Origin: Clostridiales bacterium | GTDB taxonomy: Bacteria > Bacillota > Clostridia > Oscillospirales > CAG-272 | Direction: 5' to 3' | NCBI GenBank assembly: GCA_012727435.1 | Contig: JAAYHB010000021.1 | Coordinates: 62,001-126,000 of the forward strand | Length of the DNA: 64,000 nt | Part shown: piece by piece, positions 26,279-34,574 of the stretch | How positions within the stretch are numbered: the first letter of the stretch is position 1 | Layout of the letters: each line of letters starts with the position of its first letter | Notes under the pieces: generated by a model | The model's input: the letters and a program-made list of their open reading frames with translations, nothing else | What the model was told of the DNA's origin: nothing | The model's database searches: none | Translations under genes and position numbers: made by a program

Positions 26279-27325
26279 TCAAAGCGCCTTCCGGTATGAT
26301 TCGGCCTCCCAGTGGACCAGAAACTCCACAAGCTCCTCCGGAAGATGCCGCGGCCCGCCGAACGAACGCGAGTAGACGGCTATCTTCATGGCGTCCTCGG
26401 CGAGCAGTAATGCGTTCCTGGCCTCTTTTTCGGTCCGGCCGAAGGTATACAGCCCGGCACCCCGGACCAATACCGTCTTTTTTCTTATGGCCCTGACTCT
26501 GTCAACATCGTCAACATACTCCGCCCCCGGGCCGCAGTAAACCACCTGATCGGGGTTGAAGGGTGTCAGCAAATCTTTCGCCGCCTCAAGGCTCGCCGCA
26601 AAGGCCCTTGCCGTGGTGCTGCCGTTGTAGCAAAAATATTCACAGCCCGAGAGTTTAGCAAGCTTCTCACCGTACCCCGGCTCGGCCCCGCCGTCGCCTG
26701 TCTGCGGGAACTCGCGTATGCAGCCGGCAAGCTTTTCGGTCATGTCTGAAAGCATTCTGTCAAGTTCCCCGGGGGTGTCGGCGGCAAAGAAAACCCCGTG
26801 GTTCTCAAGCAGCACCACCCCGAGCGGGCTACCCGCGGCCTTCATTTTTTCATGCATCAGCAAAGCCAGCGTATATCCCGGCCGGCAGGCCGGAACCCAT
26901 GCGACCTCATCTCCGAGCAGCCGGCCTGCCTCGGCCTCTCCCCCGCGCGAGCAGGTAAGCCCGTTTACCAGAGCCGGGTGCAGGTGCAGCACGTATTTCT
27001 GCCTGAAAAGCGCGTGAAGGAGGGTCTCGACGCTCGGCCGCTTGTGCTCCTCGCCGGGGACCCGGCAGGCCATCATGTCGGCAAGCACCGCCGCCTCGCG
27101 CTCACGGTCGCCCTCCGGGTATCTACGCTCAAAAATATGATACAGCTTCTCCAGATCCATTTTGGCAAAGCTGGCTTCGGAGGCATCCTTCAAGGCGGTA
27201 CCGGAACATTTTATGTACATAATACCGTCTTGCTTGGCGGAGGTGTTCCCGCCCCCGGCGTTGACAAGCTCGGGGTCGGCGCCGTACTTTCGCGAAAATT
27301 CTATCAGGGTCTCAAGAGTGTCCAT
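26279..27325 (-). CDS. Class II aldolase/adducin-family protein
   Basis: 348 residues. The fold is that of zinc-dependent L-fuculose/L-rhamnulose phosphate aldolases: NAGGGNTSAKQDGIMYIKCSGTALKDAS (phosphate-binding, about residues 23-50), YVLHLHPALVNGLTCSRGG (His-x-His zinc ligands), LLENHGVFFAADTPGEL, and the C-terminal VLVRGAGLYTFGRTEKEARNALLL. It resembles the aldolase half of the bifunctional YuxG/RhaE rhamnulose-phosphate aldolase/dehydrogenase, here as a separate protein. It is the first gene of the six-gene operon. Start 27325 follows AAGGAG. It probably cleaves a ketose phosphate into DHAP and an aldehyde. Confidence 0.85.
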   Translation of the reverse strand: MDTLETLIEFSRKYGADPELVNAGGGNTSAKQDGIMYIKCSGTALKDASEASFAKMDLEKLYHIFERRYPEGDREREAAVLADMMACRVPGEEHKRPSVETLLHALFRQKYVLHLHPALVNGLTCSRGGEAEAGRLLGDEVAWVPACRPGYTLALLMHEKMKAAGSPLGVVLLENHGVFFAADTPGELDRMLSDMTEKLAGCIREFPQTGDGGAEPGYGEKLAKLSGCEYFCYNGSTTARAFAASLEAAKDLLTPFNPDQVVYCGPGAEYVDDVDRVRAIRKKTVLVRGAGLYTFGRTEKEARNALLLAEDAMKIAVYSRSFGGPRHLPEELVEFLVHWEAESYRKAL

Positions 27326-27387
27326 TATAGCTCCTTGCAATTGTCCCGCACATTGCCGGGGCAATTGGAAAACAAATTTCATGGTTT

Positions 27388-27416
27388 ATTATACCGTCAC
27401 ATATGACCGTTGTCAA
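27388..27416 (-). promoter_or_regulatory. Perfect sigma-A promoter of the aldolase operon
   Basis: On the minus strand, TTGACA (27411-27416), 17-bp spacer, TATAAT (27388-27393). Both hexamers are exact consensus, so regulation is expected to be by repression. Confidence 0.88.
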
Positions 27417-27429
27417 CACGTTTGCACAA
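27410..27429. promoter_or_regulatory. LacI/GalR-type operator candidate on the -35 box
   Basis: TTGTCAACACGTTTGCACAA is a 20-bp imperfect palindrome (7 of 10 base pairs symmetric) with the central CG typical of LacI-family operators. It covers the -35 hexamer of the aldolase operon. It does not fit the CcpA cre pattern. Confidence 0.5.
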
Positions 27430-27439
27430 CAATTCACAT

Positions 27440-27468
27440 ATTGTATGGCATATCCCACATAATACAAT
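27440..27468. promoter_or_regulatory. Upstream inverted repeat ATTGTAT/ATACAAT
   Basis: ATTGTAT (27440-27446) and ATACAAT (27462-27468) are inverted with centres 22 bp apart, two helical turns, just upstream of the aldolase promoter. Possible second regulator site. The rest of the gap (27470-27626) shows no gene. Confidence 0.35.
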
Positions 27469-27626
27469 GGTTTTTTGGGTTAAGCAGGATATTGCGGCCT
27501 CGCCCGCAGCCGCCGGGCTCTTTATCATTCACCGCAGGGGGTGACCGCACCGATATTTCTGCATCCGCCAATATCCAATGTCTGGTAACAACATGTTAAT
27601 TTCGTCGCACATACAAAGTAAAGAAC

Positions 27627-27666
27627 AAAAAAACACTCAGAGGGAAACCAGTGGTTTCCCCCTGAG
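27627..27666 (-). terminator. Terminator of the ABC exporter-phosphatase operon
   Basis: A 15-bp nearly perfect stem, CTCAGGGGGAAACCA with its partner, is followed on the minus strand by TG and seven T. It lies 29 bp after the phosphatase stop. Confidence 0.85.
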
Positions 27667-27694
27667 ACTGCATCAATAAGCGGGGCAGAGTCCC

Positions 27695-28516
27695 TCAACA
27701 TTGCTCGATAGCGGGCTCGGGCTCAAGGTAGCGCTCCCTGAGCAGGGCGATATCCTCGTCGGTCAGCTTCAGACCGTCGCGCAGAAAACCCTCGGTGCCC
27801 CCGAATTTTTCGTCCAGCGCGTCAAAAGCAGAGTTCAGGTACTCCCTACGGGCCGAGAGCAGGTGGTGCAGGGTCACCGCAGCGCGTATGCTGTGGGCCA
27901 GCACGAAAACAAGCGCGAATATCAGCTTGTTTTTGTAGCGGTAGTATTTATTTGAGCGCATATAATCCTTCATTATGTCCTCGCGGCTGACCCCCAGCGC
28001 CAAGAGCACCGCCGCGGTGCCCACGCCGGCGCGGTCCTTCCCCTGCGTGCAGTGCCAGAGGATTGCTCCCCCGTCGTCGTTGTTTACCAGCAGCCGGAGA
28101 AGGCGGCTGTAGGCATCAAGCGCGCGGGGGGTGGTCACCATTTTGCGGTAGGACTCCTTGAGAAAGCTGCGCGCACCGCCCTCGAATTCCATAATCTGCT
28201 GCAGCAGCCTGCGCCGGTTTTCCTTGTTGACTGCGGGATTTTCCTTGTCTGACAAGGAAGAACACACATAATACTCGATACCCTTGATGATTACGTCAGG
28301 CTTTTCGGTCTGCTCGGAATCGCTACGCAGATCGACCACGGCCTTGATACCGTAGCGGTCAATCAGAAGCTGTGCGTCCCGCTCGGTAAGCCTTGCGATA
28401 TGGCCGCTGCGGTAGAGCATTCCGGGGCGGATTCGCCGGCCGCTGAAGCCGACAATACCGCCGAGGTCGCGGAAATTTGCAATTCGTCTGGGCCTTTTTC
28501 TTCGGAACAATGACAT
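27695..28516 (-). CDS. Tyrosine/serine protein phosphatase (DSP-like)
   Basis: 273 residues. The cysteine-phosphatase signature C-x5-R is present as ILWHCTQGKDRAGVGTAAVLL (about residues 153-173), with the supporting N-terminal pattern FRDLGGIVGFSGRRIRPGMLYRSGHIARLTERD and VVDLRSDSE that defines the Tyr_phosphatase 3 (IphP/LipA-like) group. Substrates in this family range from phosphotyrosine proteins to phosphoinositides. It is encoded 27 bp after the second ABC permease and ends at a strong terminator, so it appears to be the last gene of the exporter operon. GGAGG lies about 13 bases before ATG. Confidence 0.88.
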   Translation of the reverse strand: MSLFRRKRPRRIANFRDLGGIVGFSGRRIRPGMLYRSGHIARLTERDAQLLIDRYGIKAVVDLRSDSEQTEKPDVIIKGIEYYVCSSLSDKENPAVNKENRRRLLQQIMEFEGGARSFLKESYRKMVTTPRALDAYSRLLRLLVNNDDGGAILWHCTQGKDRAGVGTAAVLLALGVSREDIMKDYMRSNKYYRYKNKLIFALVFVLAHSIRAAVTLHHLLSARREYLNSAFDALDEKFGGTEGFLRDGLKLTDEDIALLRERYLEPEPAIEQC

Positions 28517-28543
28517 GTGTTTGAAGCTTTCCTCCGGGTGTGT

Positions 28544-29908
28544 TCAGCTGTATCTGTTATCCGCCCTGTCCGAGCGGAGGCTGTCGCGCAGGATTCTGAC
28601 CATCTTCGCGGGGGTCGGCGGGTTACCGCGGTAGAACGACATCATTTCATAAATCCTGCCGGCGATTATCACACATATAAAGGCCAGGATTGCGACCAGC
28701 CCTATAGAAATGATGCCCTCGGGTATTGTTATTATGCCGGCCATAGCCCGGCCGGGGGTGACAAGTATTGCCGTGAAGGGGAAGTAAATCAGCCACCCGG
28801 CGGTAGATACCATGCCGCTGGTTCCCCCCGCATACATCGCGAGAAGGAAAGAAGCCACCACCGACAGGGTAAAAATCAGATTGGTTGAGGCGAGATCCTC
28901 GGGCTTTGAGGCCATGGCGCCCCCGATTGCCGCCAGCGAGCAGTAAAGCAGGAATCCGACGACTAACATCAAAAGAGCTATCAGAAGCCCGGCCGGGGTG
29001 AATATTCCCTTAAACCCCGACAGGTTTTCAATCAGGGCAATTATCTCGGAGTCGGGGAAAAACGACCTGACGACACCCACACCGAGCCGAAAGCCCAAAA
29101 ATCCCGAGAGCACCCAGACGGCAAACTGGATAAATCCGGCCGCCGCGGCGGCAAGCACTTTGCCGAGTATCATTGCCTCCGGTTTTACCGCGACCAGGAA
29201 AAAGTCCATGAGCTTTGAGGTTTTCTCAAGTATGACTGTTGTCGCGGCGCCCTGCCCGTAAAACATGACCAAGATATATATTATGAAAATCGTGATATAC
29301 GACATCACCATGTTAATTGTCTCGCGGGCCCCTTCGACCCGGTCGGAATCCGCCTCCGGCGTACTTTGCACCGGCTCCGGGGTCTCAATATTCACGCTCA
29401 GGTCGGGCAAGAGCGACGGGTCTATGCCCGAGCGCCGCATCAGCTCGGCACGGAACATGCCGGTGACATAGGATGTGAAGAGATTTACCTCGGCGTCGGG
29501 CAGCTTTGTTCCCCTGGACGACACTATTTCAAGCTCGTATGAGTCCCCGGGGCGCATGATAATCAGCACAACCTCGTAATCGCCCGCGCCCTCAAGCGCG
29601 TCATCAGGCAAAAGCGAGGAATTCCTGTATTCAACATCTCCAAAAAACCCGGCATCCGAAGCAAGCCACGAGACGTCGCCAAATTCGCCGGTCAGGTCAC
29701 ATACCGTCACAAGTTCGAGCGAGGCTTCGGTGAGGGTCGGCTCGATCGGCTCCTGAGCTCTCGGAATGATTATCAGCGCGGCGACGCCGGCAATAATCAG
29801 GACCGCAATGACTGCGGTGAGCGCAACATAGGATTTTTTGCTGATCTGATTGCGCAGGGTAAAGCCAAAGACGGTCGACCAGCCCGAGAGATAGCCCTTG
29901 TACTTCAT
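28544..29908 (-). CDS. ABC-2 type exporter permease, second subunit
   Basis: 454 residues with the NatB-like plan: a cytoplasmic N-terminus, a first membrane helix (YVALTAVIAVLIIAGVAALIIIP), a large extracytoplasmic domain (about residues 52-190), then five or six hydrophobic segments (TINMVMSYITIFIIYILVMFYGQG onward). The motif VILEKTSKLMDFFLVAVKPEAMILGKVLAAA is the conserved coupling region facing the ATPase. The start overlaps the stop of the first permease by 4 bp. The substrate is unknown; NatAB-type systems export Na+ or drugs. Confidence 0.85.
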   Translation of the reverse strand: MKYKGYLSGWSTVFGFTLRNQISKKSYVALTAVIAVLIIAGVAALIIIPRAQEPIEPTLTEASLELVTVCDLTGEFGDVSWLASDAGFFGDVEYRNSSLLPDDALEGAGDYEVVLIIMRPGDSYELEIVSSRGTKLPDAEVNLFTSYVTGMFRAELMRRSGIDPSLLPDLSVNIETPEPVQSTPEADSDRVEGARETINMVMSYITIFIIYILVMFYGQGAATTVILEKTSKLMDFFLVAVKPEAMILGKVLAAAAAGFIQFAVWVLSGFLGFRLGVGVVRSFFPDSEIIALIENLSGFKGIFTPAGLLIALLMLVVGFLLYCSLAAIGGAMASKPEDLASTNLIFTLSVVASFLLAMYAGGTSGMVSTAGWLIYFPFTAILVTPGRAMAGIITIPEGIISIGLVAILAFICVIIAGRIYEMMSFYRGNPPTPAKMVRILRDSLRSDRADNRYS

Positions 29909-31233
29909 GCCTGCACCCCCCGCTTTGCGTCACCGGCAATGCTGAAGAGCTGCCGCAACCCCACCCGGTTGCCCTTGTGGATAAGCAGGGCGCCGTAAAC
30001 CCGGGCGCCGAAGGCCGCGAGCAGCGCGACGACTACCGCCTGCAGCAGCCATGAGACAAGCAACAAGCCGAACCCGATAATCCCCGAGGCATAGGTGACC
30101 GGGGCGACAAATATCGAGACAACCGGCAGCAGCGAGAAAACCGCAAGGAGCTCCCGGCTGCCGAAAATCGACGAGAACAACGCGGTCAGATACCCGAAAA
30201 GGGCGAGGAAAGACACGATATTGACAGCCGCGCCGATTTGCTCCATGTTGGAGCAGCAGGCACCGGCAATGCCGCCGATGATTGAGAAGGTAAGGTACCC
30301 CAAAACCACCGAAATCAGCACGACCAGTATCAATAGAATTCCCGCGCCGCCTGACGTGAGGTTTATACCGACCGCCGCCAGCATTTCTGGTGAAAATGAC
30401 ATATCCGTGAAGTTATTGATGACAACTGCCGTGAAGGCGACGCCCAGAAAGAGCAGAAACATGTTGAGCACCATAAAGCACATGGTTGCAAGTATCTTCC
30501 CGAGCAGAAGCGCCAGGGGCTTCACGCTCACCATCAGCAGCTCGACCAGCTTTGATGCCTTTTCCTCGACCACCGAGCGCACGATGTACGAGGTGGAAAA
30601 GATGACCAGCATTATGACTATTATCGAATACGCATAGGTCATCCAAAAATACGACTCTCCGCCGGGCAGGCCGTCTTCCTGCCTTCTCATATATTGATTG
30701 TATGACAGCGAGCTGACCGAAAAGGGGGCAAAGGCAGAGTCTATCTGCTCGTCGCCGATGCCGGCCTCGCGCAACCGGGCAAGCGAGATGGCTTCTGTTA
30801 CCGCGTTGCTCAAAAGAAATATGGTATAGCTGTTGACGGTTGAACCGGCGCCGGTATAGGGGGTGACCGAAAGTTCGCCGTCGTCGACTTTTTCAATCAG
30901 CAGGGCGACGCTGCCCGGCCGGCTGTCAAGCTGCCTGAGCACTGAGGCAAAATCTTCTTCGGCTATGACAATGTCAACCCCGGCAAGTTCGGGCGTAAAA
31001 CCGGCTATATCCTCAGTTCTTATGTCATGTCCGCTCTCATTGATTATGACAGCACGGTCTGCATTGAAAGAGACCGGAATCATGTTAGCAGAAGAAGATA
31101 CCATGATAATGGTGCATACCGAGGCGAGCACCACCATCAGGACCATCATTGAGATAGCCGATTTGCTTTTCAAATACTGGGCAAGGGTAAAGGAAAAAAC
31201 CTTGCCGGTGCCGGCGAAATCACTCCGCGTCAT
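29905..31233 (-). CDS. ABC-2 type exporter permease, first subunit
   Basis: 442 residues, the same plan as the following gene: an N-terminal helix (SAISMMVLMVVLASVCTIIMVSS), an extracytoplasmic domain to about residue 195, then hydrophobic segments starting TYAYSIIVIMLVIFSTSYIVRS. VVEEKASKLVELLMVSVKPLALLLGKILA matches the coupling region of its partner, so the two arose by duplication and probably form a heterodimer. The start at 31233 overlaps the ATPase gene by 14 bp and is preceded by GGTGGGGGG; the open frame extends 11 codons further upstream without support. Confidence 0.85.
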   Translation of the reverse strand: MTRSDFAGTGKVFSFTLAQYLKSKSAISMMVLMVVLASVCTIIMVSSSANMIPVSFNADRAVIINESGHDIRTEDIAGFTPELAGVDIVIAEEDFASVLRQLDSRPGSVALLIEKVDDGELSVTPYTGAGSTVNSYTIFLLSNAVTEAISLARLREAGIGDEQIDSAFAPFSVSSLSYNQYMRRQEDGLPGGESYFWMTYAYSIIVIMLVIFSTSYIVRSVVEEKASKLVELLMVSVKPLALLLGKILATMCFMVLNMFLLFLGVAFTAVVINNFTDMSFSPEMLAAVGINLTSGGAGILLILVVLISVVLGYLTFSIIGGIAGACCSNMEQIGAAVNIVSFLALFGYLTALFSSIFGSRELLAVFSLLPVVSIFVAPVTYASGIIGFGLLLVSWLLQAVVVALLAAFGARVYGALLIHKGNRVGLRQLFSIAGDAKRGVQA

Positions 31234-32197
31234 GGTTTCCCCCCACCACCTCGACGAATATTTCATGCAGCGAGGGCTCGCGCAGGTCGAATCTGATAAC
31301 CGTGATGCCCCTCTCGATAAGCCGCCCGAGCAGCCGGTTTGCCTGTTCTTCGCCGGTCACCTTAATATTGTATTCAAATTCCTTCTCGCTGACCAGCACC
31401 GCCCCTGATTCTCTTATATATTCAGAGATGTCGCATTCGGTCTTGAGCAGGAGGTTGACCCGACCGTACTGCTTTTTGATTGCGTTAAGGTTGCCCTGAA
31501 GAACTGTCTTTGAGCGGTCAAGTATGGTGATATTTGTGCAGAACTCCTCGACGGTAGCCATCTGGTGGCTCGACATGATAATGTACTTGCCCTTGGCTAT
31601 TTCGTCGCGGATAATTGACTTGAACAGGTCGGTATTGACCGGGTCAAGGCCGGACATCGGCTCGTCGAGCACCAACAGCTCGGGGTCTGAGAGCAGGGTT
31701 GTTATGAGCTGGATTTTCTGCTGATTCCCCTTTGAGATCTGGTCGGCCTTCTTTGAGGACAGGAGAATTTCACCAGAGGCACCTGTACCCCGCGAGAAAA
31801 ACGACCTTTTGGCCGGCTTTGTAGGATAAAGATACTCATCGACGTCAAGCCGCCGCGACCAGTAGCGTATACGCTTTTTGGCCTCGGCTTTGTCGACCCC
31901 GCGCAACTGGGCGAAATAAATCAGCTGGTCAAGCAGGGTATATTTGGGATACAGCCCCCGCTCCTCGGGGAGATAGCCGATATTGCAGGTAGCGGTGCTC
32001 AGCGGCAGGCCCCTCCAGAGCACGCTGCCCGAATTGCGCGAGAGCATCCCGAGCATCATGCGGATTGCGGTGGTCTTGCCGGCGCCGTTGGTGCCGAGCA
32101 GGGCATAGACCCCGGGTTCTTTCATCTCAAAGCTTAGGTTGTCAACGACTGTCTTTGTGCCGTATTTCTTTGACAAATTAGATACTACAAGGCTCAT
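31220..32197 (-). CDS. ABC exporter ATPase (NatA-like)
   Basis: 325 residues. Walker A is LLGTNGAGKTTAIRMMLG (about 34-51); the signature is QISKGNQQKIQLI, the SKGxxQ variant seen in NatA/CcmA-type exporters; Walker B is ELLVLDEPMSGLDP; the H-loop is IIMSSHQM. The C-terminal ~90 residues form the usual accessory domain. Between the helical subdomain and the signature there are about 23 extra residues (RSFFSRGTGASGEILLSSKKADQ, given in part), rich in Ser and basic residues, which I do not recall in related ATPases. First gene of a four-gene operon. Confidence 0.88.
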   Translation of the reverse strand: MSLVVSNLSKKYGTKTVVDNLSFEMKEPGVYALLGTNGAGKTTAIRMMLGMLSRNSGSVLWRGLPLSTATCNIGYLPEERGLYPKYTLLDQLIYFAQLRGVDKAEAKKRIRYWSRRLDVDEYLYPTKPAKRSFFSRGTGASGEILLSSKKADQISKGNQQKIQLITTLLSDPELLVLDEPMSGLDPVNTDLFKSIIRDEIAKGKYIIMSSHQMATVEEFCTNITILDRSKTVLQGNLNAIKKQYGRVNLLLKTECDISEYIRESGAVLVSEKEFEYNIKVTGEEQANRLLGRLIERGITVIRFDLREPSLHEIFVEVVGGNHDAE

Positions 32198-32267
32198 AGC
32201 TTATTTACCTTTCGGGTGTTGAAAATGCCGCCACGCGGCCGGTCGGACCTGCCGAAAAGACTTTTTT

Positions 32268-32296
32268 ATGATAACATAATTTCTGTAAAAAATCAA
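32268..32296 (-). promoter_or_regulatory. Promoter of the ABC exporter operon
   Basis: Minus strand TTGATT (32291-32296), 17-bp spacer, TATCAT (32268-32273). Confidence 0.55.
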
Positions 32297-32321
32297 GCAA
32301 ATATAACCCCGCGGCCGAAAC

Positions 32322-32347
32322 AAAAAAGAACCCCGTCAGGTTCTTTT
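32322..32347 (-). terminator. Terminator of the his operon
   Basis: AAAGAACC/GGTTCTTT stem followed on the minus strand by a T run. It overlaps the last stop codon of the operon. Confidence 0.75.
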
Positions 32348-33158
32348 ATATTAATGAGTACTCTCCGAAGCCGCCGGGGGTGAGGTGCACCGCGCTTTTA
32401 AATCCGCATTCCCTTGCCATCTCGGCCATTTCGTCGAACATAAAGCCGACAGACCCGGAGTCATGCGCGTCGCTTGAGAGAATAATCCTGCAGCCCAGCT
32501 CCTTGAGCGCCTTGAGAATAAAGACGGCCGGATATACCCGGCTGCGGTAACCGCGATTTACCGCCCCAGAGTTGATCTCAAAAATCCTGCAGCCGGCGGC
32601 GGCGCTTTTGAGCGCTTCATAGACTACGGCCTTGTACTCCCGGCTCTCCTCGTCAAAAAAGCGTCCCCCCTTGTTGAACTTGGTCACAAGGTCAAAGTGG
32701 CTTATAATGTCCGCTCCCGTCCGCTTCGGGATTTCGGCGGCAAGCTCGTAGTATGCCTTGACATACTTTTGCCAGTCGCCGCCGAAGTATTCGCGCACCC
32801 CGGCTGTCACCTTTTCAACAGTATAGTCGACCGTAATATAGCCGCCGCCACACACAATCGTGTGCGCCGAGCCGATGATGTAATCATAGCCTTCTGCCGG
32901 CCTCTCTGCAAAAACATCCTGCTCGATGCCGAGGTAAATATCAATTTTGCCCCGGTATTTCTCCTTGAGCGCAAGCACCTCGGCCTGGTAAGCCTCGGGC
33001 GCCGTCATCCCGAAACCGTCGTCAAACCAAACATACGAATGTCCCGACAGGCCCACAGACTCATATCCGAGTGAGATTGCGGCGGCAATCATCTCCTCGG
33101 GTGTACTATTTCCGTCGCAGTATGTCGTGTGCAGGTGGTAGTCTCCCGGAAAGTACAT
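32346..33158 (-). CDS. hisK: Histidinol-phosphatase, PHP type
   Basis: The 270-residue PHP protein dephosphorylates histidinol phosphate, the ninth step of histidine synthesis. Metal-binding motifs are DYHLHTTYCDGNSTPEEM (residues 6-23), VGLSGHSYVWF, LGIEQDVF, DYIIGSAHTI, ISHFDLVTKF and the terminal LSSDAHDSG, the full PHP set. Its stop-start junction with hisIE overlaps by one base (TGATG). It takes the place of the HAD-type or HisN phosphatases, which are absent, so the pathway in this operon is complete. Last gene of the operon, with a terminator at its stop codon. Confidence 0.92.
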   Translation of the reverse strand: MYFPGDYHLHTTYCDGNSTPEEMIAAAISLGYESVGLSGHSYVWFDDGFGMTAPEAYQAEVLALKEKYRGKIDIYLGIEQDVFAERPAEGYDYIIGSAHTIVCGGGYITVDYTVEKVTAGVREYFGGDWQKYVKAYYELAAEIPKRTGADIISHFDLVTKFNKGGRFFDEESREYKAVVYEALKSAAAGCRIFEINSGAVNRGYRSRVYPAVFILKALKELGCRIILSSDAHDSGSVGFMFDEMAEMARECGFKSAVHLTPGGFGEYSLI

Positions 33159-33805
33159 CAGCTCATCTTCTCCTGCTTGACTTTTTTGTCAATCACATGG
33201 CGGCTGGCAAGCTCGCGCCGCACATCGTCAATTGAGATCCCCAACTCGACCATGAGAACCATAACGTGGTACGCAAGGTCGGCAATTTCATAAATCGCCT
33301 CACGGCGCTCGCGGGCGCAGCCGGCAATTATCACCTCTGCCGACTCCTCGCCGACCTTCTTTAAAATCTTGTCAAGCCCCTTTTCAAAAAGATAGCTGGT
33401 ATACGAGCCTTCTTTCTTTTCGGTTTTCCGGCCTTTGATAAGCTCATAAAGACTATCAAACGAGAAGGGTTCGTCCGAATCGCACTCGTATATCGTCTCG
33501 TTAAAGCAGGAATCGGTCCCGAGATGACAGGCCGGACCGGCTTTCTTCACAAACACCAGCAGCGCGTCGCGGTCGCAGTCGGTCATTATCTTCACTATCT
33601 GCTGCACGTTGCCCGATCTCTCGCCCTTGCGCCAGAGAGTCTTGCGCGAGCGCGACCAGAAGCAGGTGCGGCCTTCCTTTATGCTTATCTCAAGGCTCTC
33701 GCGGTTCATGTATGCGACGGTTAAGACCGCACGGCTCCCGGCGTCGACCACAACCGCCGGGATAAGGCCGTCCTTGTCAAATTTCAGCGTGTCAATATCT
33801 AACAT
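33158..33805 (-). CDS. hisIE: Bifunctional phosphoribosyl-AMP cyclohydrolase/phosphoribosyl-ATP pyrophosphatase
   Basis: This 215-residue fusion performs steps 3 and 2 of histidine synthesis. The N-terminal HisI domain (1-110) has [20 protein letters not shown] and metal ligands TDCDRDALL and [12 protein letters not shown]. The C-terminal HisE domain (about 120-210) has [18 protein letters not shown] and [13 protein letters not shown]. Both domains look intact and of normal length. Lies 10 bp after hisF in the operon. Confidence 0.95.
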   Translation of the reverse strand: MLDIDTLKFDKDGLIPAVVVDAGSRAVLTVAYMNRESLEISIKEGRTCFWSRSRKTLWRKGERSGNVQQIVKIMTDCDRDALLVFVKKAGPACHLGTDSCFNETIYECDSDEPFSFDSLYELIKGRKTEKKEGSYTSYLFEKGLDKILKKVGEESAEVIIAGCARERREAIYEIADLAYHVMVLMVELGISIDDVRRELASRHVIDKKVKQEKMS

Positions 33806-33815
33806 ATCCGCTCCT

Positions 33816-34574
33816 CTATATTCTCACCGGGATGTTTTCACGGGTAAGTGCGGCCTTGAGCGTCTTTATGTCAATCTCCCCGAAGTGGAAAACCGAGGCC
33901 GCAAGTCCCGCGTCAACTCCCGGCAGGGTCTTAAACAAAGTAATAAAATCCCCAATGCTTCCGGCACCTCCCGAGGCAATAACCGGCACGTCAACTGCCT
34001 CGCAGACCGCCGCGAGCAGCTCGAGGTCAAAGCCGCCCTTGACCCCGTCGGTGTCAATGCTGTTGACCACGATCTCGCCGGCGCCGTTCCCGACGCCGCG
34101 GCGCAGCCATTCTATTGCCTCAATGCCGGTATCGTCGCGGCCCCCCCGGGCAAAAACCCGGAAGCTGCCGTCGACCCGCTTGATGTCAACCGAGAGCACC
34201 ACGCACTGGCTGCCGTAGCGCTTTGCAGCCTCGTAAACCAGAGAGGGGTTTTTTATCGCCCCCGAGTTGACGCTGACCTTGTCGGCGCCGCATTTGAGCA
34301 CCCGGTCAAAATCGGCAATGCTGTTTATCCCCCCGCCGACCGTGAGCGGGATGAAAATTTTGCGGGCGCACTCGGTCAGAATGTCGGTAAAAATCGCCCG
34401 GCCCTCGGCCGAGGCGGTAATGTCGTAGAAAACCAGCTCGTCGGCACCCGAGTCGCTGTAAAACTCGGCGAGGCGGACCGGCGAGGAAACGTCGCGCAGG
34501 CCGAGGAAGTTTTTGCCCTTGACCACACGGCCGTCGCGCACGTCAAGGCAGGGGATAATCCGCTTGGTAATCAT
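33816..34574 (-). CDS. hisF: Imidazole glycerol phosphate synthase, cyclase subunit
   Basis: 252-residue TIM barrel using ammonia from HisH to form imidazole glycerol phosphate and AICAR. Catalytic Asp residues lie in [15 protein letters not shown] (Asp11) and [17 protein letters not shown] (Asp about 130); phosphate-binding loops are [11 protein letters not shown] and [12 protein letters not shown]. The start overlaps the end of hisA by 4 bp. Confidence 0.97.
   Translation of the reverse strand: MITKRIIPCLDVRDGRVVKGKNFLGLRDVSSPVRLAEFYSDSGADELVFYDITASAEGRAIFTDILTECARKIFIPLTVGGGINSIADFDRVLKCGADKVSVNSGAIKNPSLVYEAAKRYGSQCVVLSVDIKRVDGSFRVFARGGRDDTGIEAIEWLRRGVGNGAGEIVVNSIDTDGVKGGFDLELLAAVCEAVDVPVIASGGAGSIGDFITLFKTLPGVDAGLAASVFHFGEIDIKTLKAALTRENIPVRI

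Noticed and set aside
27410..27429. CcpA cre site at the aldolase promoter
   Set aside because: Aligned on the central CG, the outer TG/CA and AA positions of the cre consensus do not fit; the palindrome is kept as a general LacI-type candidate.
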